Origin: GCA-003244245 sp964250265 | GTDB taxonomy: Bacteria; Actinomycetota; Actinomycetes; Mycobacteriales; Pseudonocardiaceae | Length of the DNA: 10,067 nt | Direction: 5' to 3' | NCBI GenBank assembly: GCA_964250265.1 | Contig: CAXUFG010000200.1 | Location: 1-10,067, forward strand | In this document: positions 1 to 7,244 of the stretch, piece after piece | Layout of the letters: every line of letters begins with the position of its first letter | Numbering within the stretch: position 1 is the stretch's first letter | Translations under genes and position numbers: made by a program | Notes under the pieces: generated by a model | What the model was told of the DNA's origin: nothing | Databases searched by the model: none | The model's input: only the letters and a program-made list of their open reading frames with translations

Positions 1-1304
1 CCGAACCGGCCGGCCATCTGCTGCATCATCTTGCGAGCCTCGAAGAACCGCTCGACGAGCTGGTTGACGTCGCTGACCGCCACCCCGGAGCCGCGGGCGA
101 TGCGCTGGCGCCGGGACGCATTGATGATCTTCGGATCGGCCCGCTCAGCGGGAGTCATACCGCAGATGATGGCCTGCAGCCGGTCCAGCTGCTTGTCGTC
201 GACCTGGGCAAGCTGCTCTTTCATTCCTGCGGCGCCGGGCAGCATCCCGAGCAGGTTGGCGATCGGCCCCATCTTGCGGATGGCCTGCATCTGCTCGAGG
301 AAGTCCTCCAGGGTCAGCTCACCACTGCCGATCTTGGCGGCGGCCTGCTCGGCCTGTTCAGCGTCGAAGGCCTGCTCGGCCTGCTCGATCAGGGTGAGCA
401 GATCACCCATGCCCAGGATCCGGCTGGCCATCCGGTCGGGGTGGAAGACGTCGAAGTCCTCGAGCTTCTCCCCGTTGGACGCGAACAGGATCGGCGCGCC
501 GGTGACCTGCCGCACCGACAGTGCCGCACCTCCGCGGGCGTCGCCGTCCAGTTTCGTCAGCACGACACCGGTGAAGCCGACCCCGTCGCGGAACGCCTCG
601 GAGGTGGTCACCGCGTCCTGACCGATCATCGCGTCGATGACGAACAGGATCTCGTTGGGCCGCACCGCATCGCGGATGTCGACTGCCTGCTGCATCATCT
701 CGGCGTCGATACCCAGCCGCCCCGCGGTGTCCACCACGACGATGTCGTGCTGGCGGGCACGTGCCTCAGCCAGGCCGCGTCGCGATACGTCGACGGGGTC
801 GCCGACCCCGTTACCAGGCTCGGGCGCGTACACCTGCACCCCGGCCTGCTCACCCACGATCTGCAACTGGGTGACCGCGTTGGGGCGCTGGAGATCCGCG
901 GCAACGAGCAAGGGGGTGTGACCCTGGTTGCGCAGCCAGCGGGCCAGTTTGCCGGCCAGCGTCGTCTTTCCCGAACCTTGCAGGCCAGCCAGCATGATCA
1001 CAGTGGGGGGCATCTTGGCCAGTTCGAGACGCCGGGTCTCGCCGCCCAGGATACCGATGAGCTCCTCATTGACGATCTTGATAACTTGCTGAGCAGGGTT
1101 CAATGCGCCGGAGACCTCGGCGCCCTTGGCGCGCTCCTTGATCTGCCCAACAAACTGGCGGACCACCGGCAACGCGACGTCGGCCTCGAGTAGTGCGATG
1201 CGGATCTCGCGGGCGGTGGCGTCGATGTCGGCATCAGAGAGTCTGCCCTTGCCGCGAAGGCCGGATAACGCCGACGTGAGCCGGTCGGAGAGGGTGTCGA
1301 ACAC
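1..1304 (-). CDS. ffh: Signal recognition particle GTPase Ffh (SRP54), 3' end cut by window edge
   Basis: Ffh binds SRP RNA and the signal sequences of nascent membrane proteins, then docks with FtsY at the membrane. About 434 codons are present, running off the left edge. They start at GTG 1304 (VFDTLSDRLTSALSGLRGKG, the usual actinobacterial Ffh N-terminus). An AAAGGGAG Shine-Dalgarno at 1315-1322 sits 10 nt upstream. The N domain is followed by the G domain with P-loop GLQGSGKTT (about 1000-960), then DLQRP, DTAGRL and TKLDGDARGG. The methionine-rich M domain begins with FLEQMQAIRKMGPIANLLGM and continues to KMMQQMAGRFG at the edge. Family members are about 520 residues, so only the last part of the M domain and the basic tail are missing. 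The gene lies 395 nt downstream of the DivIVA-like gene and probably has its own promoter. Identification is secure. Confidence 0.97.
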   Translation of the reverse strand, partial: MFDTLSDRLTSALSGLRGKGRLSDADIDATAREIRIALLEADVALPVVRQFVGQIKERAKGAEVSGALNPAQQVIKIVNEELIGILGGETRRLELAKMPPTVIMLAGLQGSGKTTLAGKLARWLRNQGHTPLLVAADLQRPNAVTQLQIVGEQAGVQVYAPEPGNGVGDPVDVSRRGLAEARARQHDIVVVDTAGRLGIDAEMMQQAVDIRDAVRPNEILFVIDAMIGQDAVTTSEAFRDGVGFTGVVLTKLDGDARGGAALSVRQVTGAPILFASNGEKLEDFDVFHPDRMASRILGMGDLLTLIEQAEQAFDAEQAEQAAAKIGSGELTLEDFLEQMQAIRKMGPIANLLGMLPGAAGMKEQLAQVDDKQLDRLQAIICGMTPAERADPKIINASRRQRIARGSGVAVSDVNQLVERFFEARKMMQQMAGRF

Positions 1305-1699
1305 GCCGGTCGCACTCCCTTTGAGATCCGGCGGGGTGAAGACCCCGGGTGTTGGCTGCTTGTCCGCCAGCCTAGCCGCGCAGACGTGGGCGCGAGCGCC
1401 TGGATCGCCCGGCGCCCCGGCCCCCCCCCCGGCGGGCCGGGCGCCCGCCCCGGCGCCCAATGGGGACACGGGGCCCCCCCCCCCCCCCGGGCTGCCGGCG
1501 ATCCGGCCAGGACTCCAATGGTGACAGCGGCGCACCCGCCGCCCGATTCTCCGGCCCGGGCAGCGGGCTCGTGTCCGCTCGACCACCGCCGAGCCACCCG
1601 ACCAGCGTGCCGACGTCCAGGGCTTGGCGGCAGCGTGATTACCCGCAATCGGCCTAGGTACGACTACTCAATTCCGCGCGCCGTGCGGTAGCCACCTCG
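1305..1699. other. Gene-free ffh upstream region with poly-C runs
   Basis: I see no recognisable gene in these 395 bases between the stop of the DivIVA-like gene and the ffh start. The stretch is extremely GC-rich and contains C runs of 10 (1421-1430) and 15 (1474-1488). Between them is a 7-bp inverted repeat (GGCGGGC/GCCCGCC, 1431-1449). A short perfect hairpin, CGGGGT-gaag-ACCCCG (1332-1347), lies in the presumed ffh leader. A TAGGCT hexamer on the minus strand (1369-1374) could be the ffh -10 box, but I see no matching -35. Open frames here give only low-complexity Pro/Gly/Arg peptides. The poly-C runs make the exact sequence unreliable. Confidence 0.6.
1369..1374 (-). promoter_or_regulatory. 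Possible -10 box of ffh
   Basis: TAGGCT on the minus strand, 65 nt upstream of the ffh GTG, resembles actinobacterial sigma-A -10 elements (TANNNT). No convincing -35 hexamer is present, which is common for this group, so this is a weak call. Confidence 0.25.
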
Positions 1700-2644
1700 C
1701 TAAGGATGCAGGCCGAATCTGGCGGTGGGCTGGTCTGCCCGCTGGGGCCGGCTTGCTGGCCCAGACCGCTCGTTCGGCCGTAACGCACCAGGGCCGCCTC
1801 CGGATTGGCGCGAGCCCGCTTGGAGCTCCGACGCAGGTGCGGCTGCTGGCAACTCGGCTGGCTCTGCTTGCTCGGCGGGAGTGGGTTGATCTGCTACCCC
1901 CAACGCCTCGACCAGAAGGCGTTGCACTGCGGATAGCTGACCGGTGACTTCGGATCGCAACGCTTTCGCGGCGGTGACCTGTCGTGTGACCTTGGCCACC
2001 CGGCTGCTCAATCGTTCGCCCGCGATCTGCATGAGCAGGTACAGAGCGGCGACGCTGCGAGTCTGGTACTCGCTGATCCAGGCTTCCGTCTCGGCTTGGC
2101 GGCTGGCGATGCTCTGCTCCAACTGCTGCTCAGCGCGCTGGCGCCGCGCTACGGATTCGGCGTCCGCGGCGTGATACCGGCTGCTGGACTCCGCTTCGAG
2201 GCGCTCGCACTGTCTCTTGGCCTCGGCCAGCAGCTGATCGGCCTCGGCACGCGCGCTCTCACGCAGCGAGGTGGTCTCATGCTCGGCTGAGGCCTGCAGC
2301 TCAGCGGCCTCATCCTCAGCCATCTGCAGCATGCGCTGGATCCGCGCGGTCGCAACCGCCAGCGGGGACCGCTGTAGACGGTCGACCTCAGTGGTTGCTT
2401 GCTCCGCCTCGCGACGGAGGCGGTCAACCTGCCTGGTCGTCTCGGCGGCTTCACGACGCAGCTGCTCAAGCATGTCGTTGAGGTCGACGCCCCGCTGCAG
2501 GGCCGCATCCCGCTCGGCTCCAATACTCGTCACGCGAGCTTTGAGCGCGTTGACGTGGTCAATGACCTGCTGGCGGTCGAACCCACGCAACACGATCTCG
2601 AACGGCGGAGGTAAGGGAACGACCTCGTCTCGGGTTCCGTGCAT
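1700..2644 (-). CDS. DivIVA-like coiled-coil protein
   Basis: This is a 314-residue protein with a DivIVA-type N-terminal motif at residues 14-37 (PFEIVLRGFDRQQVIDHVNA). A long Glu/Arg/Ala-rich coiled coil follows from about 38 to 190. Residues 195-250 form a second, less charged helical stretch (ALYLLMQIAGERL). The last 65 or so residues are a Pro/Ala/Gly/Gln-rich tail that looks disordered. No membrane segment or catalytic motif is visible. Members of this broad family (DivIVA/Wag31, SepIVA, and Streptomyces proteins often mislabelled cellulose-binding) act as cytoskeletal scaffolds at poles or septa; that role is inferred here. The ATG at 2644 lies 24 nt after the glnD stop with no strong Shine-Dalgarno, so cotranscription or translational coupling with glnD is likely. 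M. tuberculosis has a different gene (Rv2917) between glnD and ffh. A specific ortholog cannot be named. Confidence 0.88.
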   Translation of the reverse strand: MHGTRDEVVPLPPPFEIVLRGFDRQQVIDHVNALKARVTSIGAERDAALQRGVDLNDMLEQLRREAAETTRQVDRLRREAEQATTEVDRLQRSPLAVATARIQRMLQMAEDEAAELQASAEHETTSLRESARAEADQLLAEAKRQCERLEAESSSRYHAADAESVARRQRAEQQLEQSIASRQAETEAWISEYQTRSVAALYLLMQIAGERLSSRVAKVTRQVTAAKALRSEVTGQLSAVQRLLVEALGVADQPTPAEQAEPAELPAAAPASELQAGSRQSGGGPGALRPNERSGPASRPQRADQPTARFGLHP

Positions 2645-2668
2645 GTGGCGGGATGGTAGCCCCGGTGC

Positions 2669-5086
2669 CTACCGGGCCGCGCTCAGCACCGCGTGTTCGA
2701 TCCTCTCCCGAGCCTGGGGCCCCAGGACATCGTGAGTATCGGGGCCGGTCAGGCAGAACGAATCCACCACCGAGTTGCCCAGTGTCGCCACTCGAGCCCA
2801 CCGGACGATGACCGCATTGCTCTCCAACGCCGCGGCGACCCGGTACAGCAACCCGATCCGGTCCGTGGTGCGCAACTCGAGAACCACCGCTGCAGTGGCT
2901 TCGTCGTCGAACCACAGCAGTTTGGTATCGGCGTCGGCCGAGACCGCTGCGGATGCGGAGCTCTCGCCGTAATCGCGCTCCTTCGCCGCCAGCGCGTTCG
3001 CCAGTGAGAGCGAGCCGTCCAGCGCCCGCCCCAGATCCTGGCGCAGCAACGCGACGTCAGGCAGACGACCAAAGCGCGGTGACACGGTGAAGTTCTCCAC
3101 TGCCGCGGAACCTTCGGGGAACTCGACGATCTGGATGTCCGCAGAGTGGACCTGCAGGGAATGTAGCGCCAGCACCCCGGCAGCCCGCGCGAGCACGCCG
3201 GGGCGCCCAGGTGTCACGATCATGACAACGGTGGTGGCCCGCCGCCCGGGCTCGGTGTCCGCAGCCACGTGCAGCGAGCCGCTTACGACGCACTGCTGCA
3301 CGAGCGCACGATGCTCTTCGGTGAGCGGCTCCGGTGCCGGCCGGGGACGTCCCGCGAGCACCGCGCGGCACCGCTCGGCGAGGTCGGATATCAGGGTGGC
3401 GCGCCATTCGGTCCAGATGCCGGGGCCGGTGGCGAGGCTGTCGGCTTCAGCCAACGCGACCAGTAACTCCAGCAGGATGGGATCCCCGTCGAGGGTATCG
3501 ACCACCCGCTGCGCGGTGGCGGGGTCCTGGAGATCTCGGCGAGTCGCGGTATGGGGTAACAGCAGGTGGTGGCGCACCATCGCACGCAGTGTCGCCACAT
3601 CGGAGGGCCACAGACCGAGCCGGTGCCCAATCTGCTCGGTGAGTGCAGCGCCGACCACCGAGTGGTCGCCGCCTCGACCCTTACCCAGGTCGTGCAGCAA
3701 CGCACCAAGTAACAGCAGGTCCGGGCGGGCGACCGTGGTGGTGAGGCGGGCTGCCTGCGCCGCCGCCTCCACGAGATGCCGATCCACGGTCCACACGTGC
3801 ACCCGATCTCGCGGAGGTAGGTCACGCACCGCACCCCATTCTGGGAACAGCCGCCCCCACAGCCCGTTGCGATCCATGGCCTCGATCACGTCCACTATCG
3901 GCGGACCACTCCCCAGTAACGACAGCAACTCTTCCAGGGCGGCCCGTGGCCATGGTTGGCGCAGCTCAGGAGCGGTGTCGGCAAGGGACGCGAGGGTTCC
4001 GGTGGCGATCGGCATCCCGGTTCGCGCCGCGGTCGCCGCGACCCGCAATGCCAGCGCCGGATCCCGCGCCGGGTTGGCATCGCGAGCCAGCGCCACCTGC
4101 CCGCTGTGCTCGACCACCCCCTCGTCCAGGGGACGCCGCTGTGGCCCCCGCCCGAGACTTCGCAGCCCGGTGAGCCGGACTCGCCCACGGGTAGGCACTG
4201 CGCCCCGGGCGGTGCGCAGCCCCACGTCCACCGCGTAGACCACGGTGCGCGCAGCCCCAGACAGGCGCCTGGCCAGGTCGAACCGGTCGCCGAGGTCCAG
4301 CGCCGCGGCTACGTCATCGGCCTCCTGCGCGCGGAGCACGTCGCGCCCCCGGCCAGCGAGCCGGTGTAGCTCAGTGCGCACGTCCAACAGCAGGTCGCGC
4401 GCGTCGCGCACGTCCGATCCGGCGCGGTCCACGAGTTGGCCTGCGGACAGCGCGTCCAACAACTGCACATCCCGCAACCCCCCGTGGCCACTCTTCAGGT
4501 CGGGTTCCACCCGGTGCGCGATGTCGCCACTGAGCGACCAGCGCTGCTGGGCCGACTCGGCGAGTTCGTCCAGCCGGGTACGGATGCCGCTGCGCCAGGC
4601 CCGCCGCACAGCGTTATCCATCGCGGTGAACAGCGCATCGTCTCCGGCGATCAGGCGGGCGTCCAGCAACCCGAGTGCGGCGCGCAAGTCGGTGGCCGCC
4701 ACCTGCACGGCCTGCCCAACCGTTCGTACGCTGTGGTCCAGCTCGACGCGCGCGTCCCACAGCGGGTACCACAGTGAGTCCGCAAGCTCCGCCACGTCGC
4801 GCTTGCCATCATGCAGCAGCACCAGGTCGAGATCGGAGTACGGAACAACCTCGCGGCGCCCCAGGGCACCGACGGCGACCAGCGCGGTGCCGCTGCCGAC
4901 ACCCGCCACGGCGCACCGGGAGGTAAGCCACAGCTCGTAGAGGTCCGCTAACGCCGATCGCAGTGCCGGCGGGCTCAGCTGGCGATGCCGGGAACTCCCG
5001 CCGAGCAGAGCCCCCCGAGCTTTGACAAGATCCTCCGCGGAGGCATCCGGGCCGCTGCCGCGGGGCACGGCGCCAGAGCGAGCCAT
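2669..5086 (-). CDS. glnD: PII nucleotidyltransferase GlnD
   Basis: GlnD covalently modifies PII at Tyr51 and reverses the modification according to glutamine. In actinobacteria such as Corynebacterium and Streptomyces the modification is adenylylation. From ATG 5086 the protein has 805 residues, close to the 808 I recall for M. tuberculosis GlnD. Residues 73-90 hold the nucleotidyltransferase signature (GALGRRE, then SDLDLVLL with metal-binding Asp85 and Asp87). A helical linker with GHGGLRDVQLLDAL follows. The HD domain carries His437 (VDRHLVEAA) and His465-Asp466 (LLHDLGKGRGGDHS). Two ACT domains lie at about 619-690 and 734-805. The frame stays open up to a TTG at 5176, but ATG 5086 has GGAAGGGG just upstream. 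The TTG has no such site and would lie only 22 nt past the GlnR-like box. An ATG at 5101 is a second option. All key residues are present and the gene looks intact. Confidence 0.96.
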   Translation of the reverse strand: MARSGAVPRGSGPDASAEDLVKARGALLGGSSRHRQLSPPALRSALADLYELWLTSRCAVAGVGSGTALVAVGALGRREVVPYSDLDLVLLHDGKRDVAELADSLWYPLWDARVELDHSVRTVGQAVQVAATDLRAALGLLDARLIAGDDALFTAMDNAVRRAWRSGIRTRLDELAESAQQRWSLSGDIAHRVEPDLKSGHGGLRDVQLLDALSAGQLVDRAGSDVRDARDLLLDVRTELHRLAGRGRDVLRAQEADDVAAALDLGDRFDLARRLSGAARTVVYAVDVGLRTARGAVPTRGRVRLTGLRSLGRGPQRRPLDEGVVEHSGQVALARDANPARDPALALRVAATAARTGMPIATGTLASLADTAPELRQPWPRAALEELLSLLGSGPPIVDVIEAMDRNGLWGRLFPEWGAVRDLPPRDRVHVWTVDRHLVEAAAQAARLTTTVARPDLLLLGALLHDLGKGRGGDHSVVGAALTEQIGHRLGLWPSDVATLRAMVRHHLLLPHTATRRDLQDPATAQRVVDTLDGDPILLELLVALAEADSLATGPGIWTEWRATLISDLAERCRAVLAGRPRPAPEPLTEEHRALVQQCVVSGSLHVAADTEPGRRATTVVMIVTPGRPGVLARAAGVLALHSLQVHSADIQIVEFPEGSAAVENFTVSPRFGRLPDVALLRQDLGRALDGSLSLANALAAKERDYGESSASAAVSADADTKLLWFDDEATAAVVLELRTTDRIGLLYRVAAALESNAVIVRWARVATLGNSVVDSFCLTGPDTHDVLGPQARERIEHAVLSAAR

Positions 5087-5091
5087 CGCCG

Positions 5092-5099
5092 CCCCTTCC
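5092..5099 (-). promoter_or_regulatory. Shine-Dalgarno that favours the glnD start at 5086
   Basis: GGAAGGGG on the minus strand lies 5 nt before the ATG at 5084-5086. Neither the TTG at 5176 nor the ATG at 5101 has a comparable site, so this decides the preferred glnD start. Confidence 0.5.
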
Positions 5100-5198
5100 A
5101 TCTGGCCGTCAGCCCCGCCAACGCCCGGGACGTCGTAGCGAGCGTGGTGTGCGGGATCTGATGCCGTCGACCTCAACTACTGAGGTTTCGTGAGGTGT

Positions 5199-5236
5199 GT
5201 TTCAGCCGCTAGAACGCGATGTTTCAGCAACGTGAA
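5199..5236 (-). promoter_or_regulatory. GlnR-like operator upstream of glnD
   Basis: Read on the minus strand: TTCAC-GTTGCT-GAAAC-ATCGCG-TTCTA-GCGGCT-GAAAC. This has the spacing of the actinomycete GlnR box (gTnAc-n6-GaAAc repeated, each half-site 11 bp apart, GAAAC boxes 22 bp apart). Both GAAAC b-sites are perfect; the a-sites are tTCAC (good) and tTCTA (weak). The upstream half matches the amt operator at 18 of 20 positions (5220-5239 against 7151-7170). Two further GAAAC words lie at 5185-5189 and 5262-5266 but are out of phase. GlnR is known to control nitrogen genes in this group; binding here is inferred. Confidence 0.6.
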
Positions 5237-5283
5237 CTGGACCGACAGGCGGTACGATCAGGTTTCGTCGACTTCAAGAACGC

Positions 5284-5320
5284 CTGGTGGGCACCGGTCT
5301 ATTTCGCCGGTGCCCACCAG
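5284..5320 (-). terminator. Hairpin after glnB, likely transcription terminator
   Basis: A perfect 14-bp inverted repeat, CTGGTGGGCACCGG / CCGGTGCCCACCAG, encloses a 9-nt loop (5298-5306). It begins 20 nt after the glnB stop codon. No real U-tract follows on the minus strand (GCGTTCTTGAAG), but many actinobacterial terminators lack one. It separates the amt-glnB unit from the operator and start of glnD. Confidence 0.65.
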
Positions 5321-5340
5321 CAAAGCTCCCCGGGCGAAGC

Positions 5341-5679
5341 TCAGAGCGCGTCCAGACCGCGTTCCCCGGTTCGCACCCGGACCACGGTTTCCACCGATGT
5401 CACCCAGACCTTCCCGTCTCCGATCTTTCCCGTGCGGGCCGCCTCGACCAGCGCGTCAATGGTCTTGTCCACCTGTGCTTCGTCCACTACAACCTCTACC
5501 CGGACCTTCGGTACGAAGTCGACCGAGTACTCCGCTCCGCGGTAGACCTCGGTGTGCCCCTTCTGCCGCCCGAAGCCCTGTACCTCGCTGACCGTCATGC
5601 CGAGCACCCCGACGCGCTCCAGCGCGCCCTTGACATCCTCCAGCGTGAACGGCTTGATGATCGCGGTAACCAGCTTCAT
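5341..5679 (-). CDS. glnB: Nitrogen regulatory PII protein GlnB/GlnK
   Basis: This is a trimeric PII signal protein that binds ATP/ADP and 2-oxoglutarate and is expected to gate Amt at the membrane. It has 112 residues from ATG 5679, exactly the usual PII length. It begins MKLVTAIIKPF and carries the T-loop signature YRGAEYSVDFVPK with the modifiable Tyr51. The C-terminal signature TGKIGDGKVWVTSVE is also present. AGGAAGGG (5689-5696, inside the last amt codons) lies 9 nt upstream of this ATG. A GTG at 5685 directly after the amt TGA would add only Met-Ala and is less well placed. The 6-nt gap to amt indicates translational coupling. Because it pairs with amt and carries Tyr51, many would call it glnK. 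It is intact and ends before a strong hairpin. Confidence 0.97.
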   Translation of the reverse strand: MKLVTAIIKPFTLEDVKGALERVGVLGMTVSEVQGFGRQKGHTEVYRGAEYSVDFVPKVRVEVVVDEAQVDKTIDALVEAARTGKIGDGKVWVTSVETVVRVRTGERGLDAL

Positions 5680-5685
5680 CGCCAC

Positions 5686-7059
5686 TCACCCTTCCTGACC
5701 GGCCGAGGCCGGGACCTTACCCGTGGGCGCCTGAGCGGACTTGCTGCTGTTCGACGATCCGCTCCCGGTGAAGATCGCGCTGAGCTCGTAACCGGCCTCC
5801 GCGTGCTCGGTCTCATCGATACCGGTCTGCTCAGCCTCGCGGTCCACCCGCAGACCGACGGTGTACTTCAGCACCAGCGCGATGATCAGGGCCCCGACGA
5901 AGGAGAAGATCATCACAGCGAATGCCGCCACAGCCTGGCGCCCTAGCTGGTCGAGGCCGCCACCGTAGAACAGGCCGTTGACCGCAGCGGGTGCCGCAGC
6001 GGTGGCGAACAAGCCGACCAACAATGTGCCCGTCAAACCGCCGATGAGGTGCACGCCGACCACGTCGAGCGAATCGTCGAAGCCGAACCGGAACTTGATG
6101 CTGACCGCCAGCGCGCACACTGCGCCGGCAATCGCTCCGACCGCGATCGCTCCGAGGGGCGAAACCGACGAGCAGGACGGTGTGATGGCGACCAGACCGG
6201 CCACCACGCCGGAGGCGGCACCGAGGCTGGTGGGCCGGCCGTCCCGGATGCGCTCAACCACCAGCCAGCCCAGCATCGCGGCGCAGGTCGCCACCGTGGT
6301 GTTGATGAAGGTGATGCCCGCGACACCGTTAGCGGCAACGGCCGATCCGGCGTTGAAGCCGAACCACCCGAACCACAGCAGGCCGGCACCGATCATGACC
6401 AGCGGCAGGTTGTGCGGCCGCATCGCCTCGCGCGGCCAGCCACGGCGCCTGCCGAGGACCAAGCACAACGCCAGGCCGGCGGCACCCGCATTGATGTGCA
6501 CGGCCGTCCCACCGGCGAAGTCGATCGCTTTGAGGCGGTTAGCGATCCAGCCACCGACCGGAGCACTGACGCCGTCGAAGGAGAACACCCAATGCGCGAC
6601 CGGGAAGTAGACCACGGTCGCCCATAGCGCGGCGAATGCCAGCCACGGCCCGAACCGCAGCCGGTCGGCTGCCGCCCCCGACACCAGCGCCACCGTGATG
6701 ATCGCGAACATCGCTTGGAATGCGACGAATACCGTGGCCGGGATAGTCCCCACCAAAGGGATATCAGCCTTAGCGCCCCCGCTAGCGACGTAGGTACCAC
6801 CGAACAGACCGTTCAGCCCAAAATGCTCCAGCGGATTGCCCAGCAAGCCGCTGCCGACGTCGTTGCCGAATGCCGCTCAGCCCCCAAAAACCACCCAGAG
6901 ACCGCCCACGACTCCCATCGCGGACATGCTCATCATTATCATGTTGAGGACGCCCTTCGAGCGGACCATGCCGCCGTAGAAGAACGCCAGTCCCGGAGTC
7001 ATCAGCAGCACCAGGGCCGAGCTGGCGAGCATCCAGGCAGTGTCACCAGTGTCTGGCAC
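5686..7059 (-). pseudogene. amt: Ammonium transporter Amt, interrupted by in-frame TGA
   Basis: Amt/Mep/Rh channel for ammonium in the cytoplasmic membrane. It starts at GTG 7059 (VPDTGDTAWMLASSALVLLM) with an AGAGGAG ribosome site 7 nt upstream. The frame is continuous for 457 codons apart from one TGA at 6877-6879 (codon 61). That stop falls in the second membrane segment, where LWVVFGG-stop-AAFGND aligns with the family pattern LWVxxGYSxAFGND without gap or frameshift. Beyond it everything is well preserved: FQAMF (114-118, around the Phe gate), the AMT signature DFAGGTAVHINAG with pore His188, DVVGVHLIGGLTG with pore His337, and a cytoplasmic tail (VDREAEQTGIDETEHAEAGY). A pseudogene this fresh with only one lesion could equally be a sequencing or assembly error. 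If real, only a 60-residue fragment is made and PII would lose its partner. Read-through or recoding is unlikely because TGA also ends amt and glnB. Confidence 0.93.
5689..5696 (-). promoter_or_regulatory. Shine-Dalgarno of glnB inside the 3' end of amt
   Basis: AGGAAGGG on the minus strand overlaps the final amt codons. It lies 9 nt before ATG 5679 but only 3 nt before GTG 5685, which favours the ATG. Confidence 0.6.
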
Positions 7060-7129
7060 GGGTTCACTCCTCTGTGTCGAGCTCCGCACCACGATCGGGT
7101 GGCACGTGTGAAAAGAGTGAGCAGCAGGT

Positions 7130-7199
7130 GTTTCGCCCGGAGGCACGATGTGTTTCGGCCACGTGAACTGTGGTGGCGCCCTTGTTACGTCCGGGTTAC
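7130..7199 (-). promoter_or_regulatory. Extended GlnR-like operator upstream of amt
   Basis: Read on the minus strand: GTAAC-n6-GTAAC-n6-GCCAC-n5-TTCAC-n6-GAAAC-n17-GAAAC. Plus-strand positions are GTTAC at 7195 and 7184, GTGGC at 7173, GTGAA at 7163, and GTTTC at 7152 and 7130. Steps are 11, 11, 10, 11 and 22 bp, so all half-sites lie on nearly one face of the helix. The words match the GlnR a-site (gTnAc) and b-site (GaAAc). The last box ends 70 nt before the amt GTG. The site sits in the 185-nt gap between ftsY and amt and marks the start of a nitrogen-controlled amt-glnB unit. I could not assign a convincing -35/-10 pair downstream. Confidence 0.65.
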
Positions 7200-7244
7200 A
7201 GAGATCGGCTGGGGTTCGCTCGCCGTTCTCCGTGGAGGGGGAAT

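Noticed and set aside
441..1193. Plus-strand open frame of 250 codons
   Set aside because: It is antisense to the conserved ffh G domain and has no recognisable domain.
1100..1648. Minus-strand open frame of 182 codons crossing the ffh start
   Set aside because: It overlaps ffh in another frame, and its composition is low-complexity Arg/Pro/Gly with no recognisable motif; poly-C runs keep the frame open.
3087..4238. Plus-strand open frame of 383 codons
   Set aside because: It is antisense to the intact glnD, Arg/Ser-rich as expected for a high-GC shadow frame, and has no family resemblance.
5087..5176. N-terminal extension of GlnD from TTG 5176
   Set aside because: The extra 30 residues have no resemblance to the family, the TTG lacks a ribosome site, and it would lie only 22 nt after the GlnR-like box; ATG 5086 fits better.
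6877..6879. TGA in amt as a selenocysteine codon or programmed read-through
   Set aside because: Amt proteins have no selenocysteine at this place, no obvious recoding hairpin follows, and TGA is used as a normal stop in amt and glnB.
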